Shown: positions 16,081 to 16,319 of the stretch, piece by piece
Position numbering within the stretch: position 1 is the stretch's first letter
Layout of the letters: every line of letters begins with the position of its first letter
Assembly: GCA_025361325.1 (NCBI GenBank)
Contig: JANYAL010000263.1
Location: 1 to 16,319, forward strand
Length of the DNA stretch: 16,319 nucleotides
Source: Bacteroidota bacterium
Lineage (GTDB): Bacteria; Bacteroidota; Bacteroidia; Chitinophagales; Chitinophagaceae
Direction: 5' to 3'
Program-made: the position numbers and the translations under genes
Notes under the pieces: model-generated
Databases searched by the model: none
Seen by the model: only the letters and a program-made list of their open reading frames with translations
What the model was told of the DNA's origin: nothing

Positions 16081-16319
16081 TTAAAGACGGAATACGCAGT
16101 TCAATATACAGGGGGAGGGTCCGGTATCATCAGGAGGCGGGTAATTATATAATGCGGAAATTATATCTTTTGATACGTAATGCCAACAAAACAATAGATG
16201 TTCTGAAATGATTGTGAACTCAAGTGCAGCCAGGTTGATGTTGTTAGTTATATTTTTGTGCGAGTCAGTTAATTTATAAAATATATGTTCATCAAAACAA
16301 CAACTTCTCTTGTTCTCCT
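16081..16319 (-). CDS. HYC_CC_PP-like small secreted protein, C-terminal part, cut by window edge
   Basis: A reading frame on the - strand is open from the window's right edge through 78 codons to the TAA at 16083-16081. It has no ATG inside, so its start lies beyond 16319. Seventy-eight open codons in DNA this A+T-rich are unlikely by chance. The visible part has SCCFDEHIFYKLTDSHKN near its start, a hydrophobic middle, YNYPPPDDTGPSP and the end CILNCVFRL. This fits my memory of the small Bacteroidota proteins named HYC_CC_PP for an N-terminal HYC, a central CC-x-[DK]-E and a C-terminal PP. The HYC part would lie outside the window. Those proteins often sit beside heavy-metal HMA proteins and TonB receptors, as here, 85 bp before the HMA gene on the same strand. 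Metal binding through the Cys pair is a guess. Confidence 0.6.
   Translation of the reverse strand, partial: ENKRSCCFDEHIFYKLTDSHKNITNNINLAALEFTIISEHLLFCWHYVSKDIISALYNYPPPDDTGPSPCILNCVFRL

Noticed and set aside
16285..16319. ATG followed by a signal-peptide-like start (MFIKTTTSLVLL) on the + strand, with a TATTTTTG box at 16251-16258
   Set aside because: It overlaps the long open - strand frame that fits the metal operon, only 12 codons are visible, and hydrophobic or Thr-rich starts are common by chance in A+T-rich DNA. It stays possible if the sequence beyond the edge shows a long + strand gene.

Overview
The window looks like chromosomal DNA of a Bacteroidota bacterium, most likely from the Chitinophagaceae/Sphingobacteriia side. 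Three things point there: a secreted protein with SprB-type repeats and a type B C-terminal signal of the type IX secretion system, a GlcN6P deaminase fused to a PIG-L/LmbE deacetylase domain, and a TonB-dependent receptor with a carboxypeptidase-like regulatory domain. Start codons mostly lack strong Shine-Dalgarno sequences and a few TAnnTTTG-like -7 boxes can be seen, as is usual in this phylum. Nothing marks a phage, IS element or CRISPR array.

Layout. (1) 1-3343, + strand: amino-sugar catabolism. The C-terminal part of a GH20 beta-N-acetylhexosaminidase is followed, after a 313-bp gap with a perfect 24-bp hairpin, by nagB fused to a deacetylase domain. (2) 3467-6961, + strand: a 1164-residue secreted adhesin-like protein with four regular 81-residue cysteine-rich SprB-type repeats, PKD/Ig-like units and a T9SS type B sorting domain. 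(3) 7074-12127: a compact ligase locus. A PGM1-like ATP-grasp peptide ligase on the - strand diverges from three + strand genes: a class I glutamine amidotransferase-like protein with an intact Cys-His-Glu triad, a circularly permuted-type ATP-grasp protein and a divergent CHAD-like helical protein. I recognise no named pathway with this set; it is the best candidate for an undescribed peptide- or amide-forming system. (4) 12132-16319, - strand: a metal (probably copper) handling operon read right to left. It holds a small HYC_CC_PP-like protein cut by the window edge, a periplasmic HMA protein with two heavy-metal-binding YTCPMHP modules, a TonB-dependent receptor carrying the same HMA+CCHY module at its N-terminus, and a TlpA-like thioredoxin.

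How they work together. Region 1 would split chitin-type oligosaccharides to GlcNAc and convert the phosphorylated sugar to fructose-6-P. Region 3 brings two different ATP-grasp ligases together with an amidotransferase, which suggests ATP-driven amide bond formation plus amide transfer or hydrolysis; the product cannot be told from sequence. Region 4 suggests metal capture by soluble Cys/His-rich proteins, exchange with the receptor's matching N-terminal domain, and thiol reduction by the thioredoxin. The metal locus and the DNA near the right edge look more A+T-rich than the left half.
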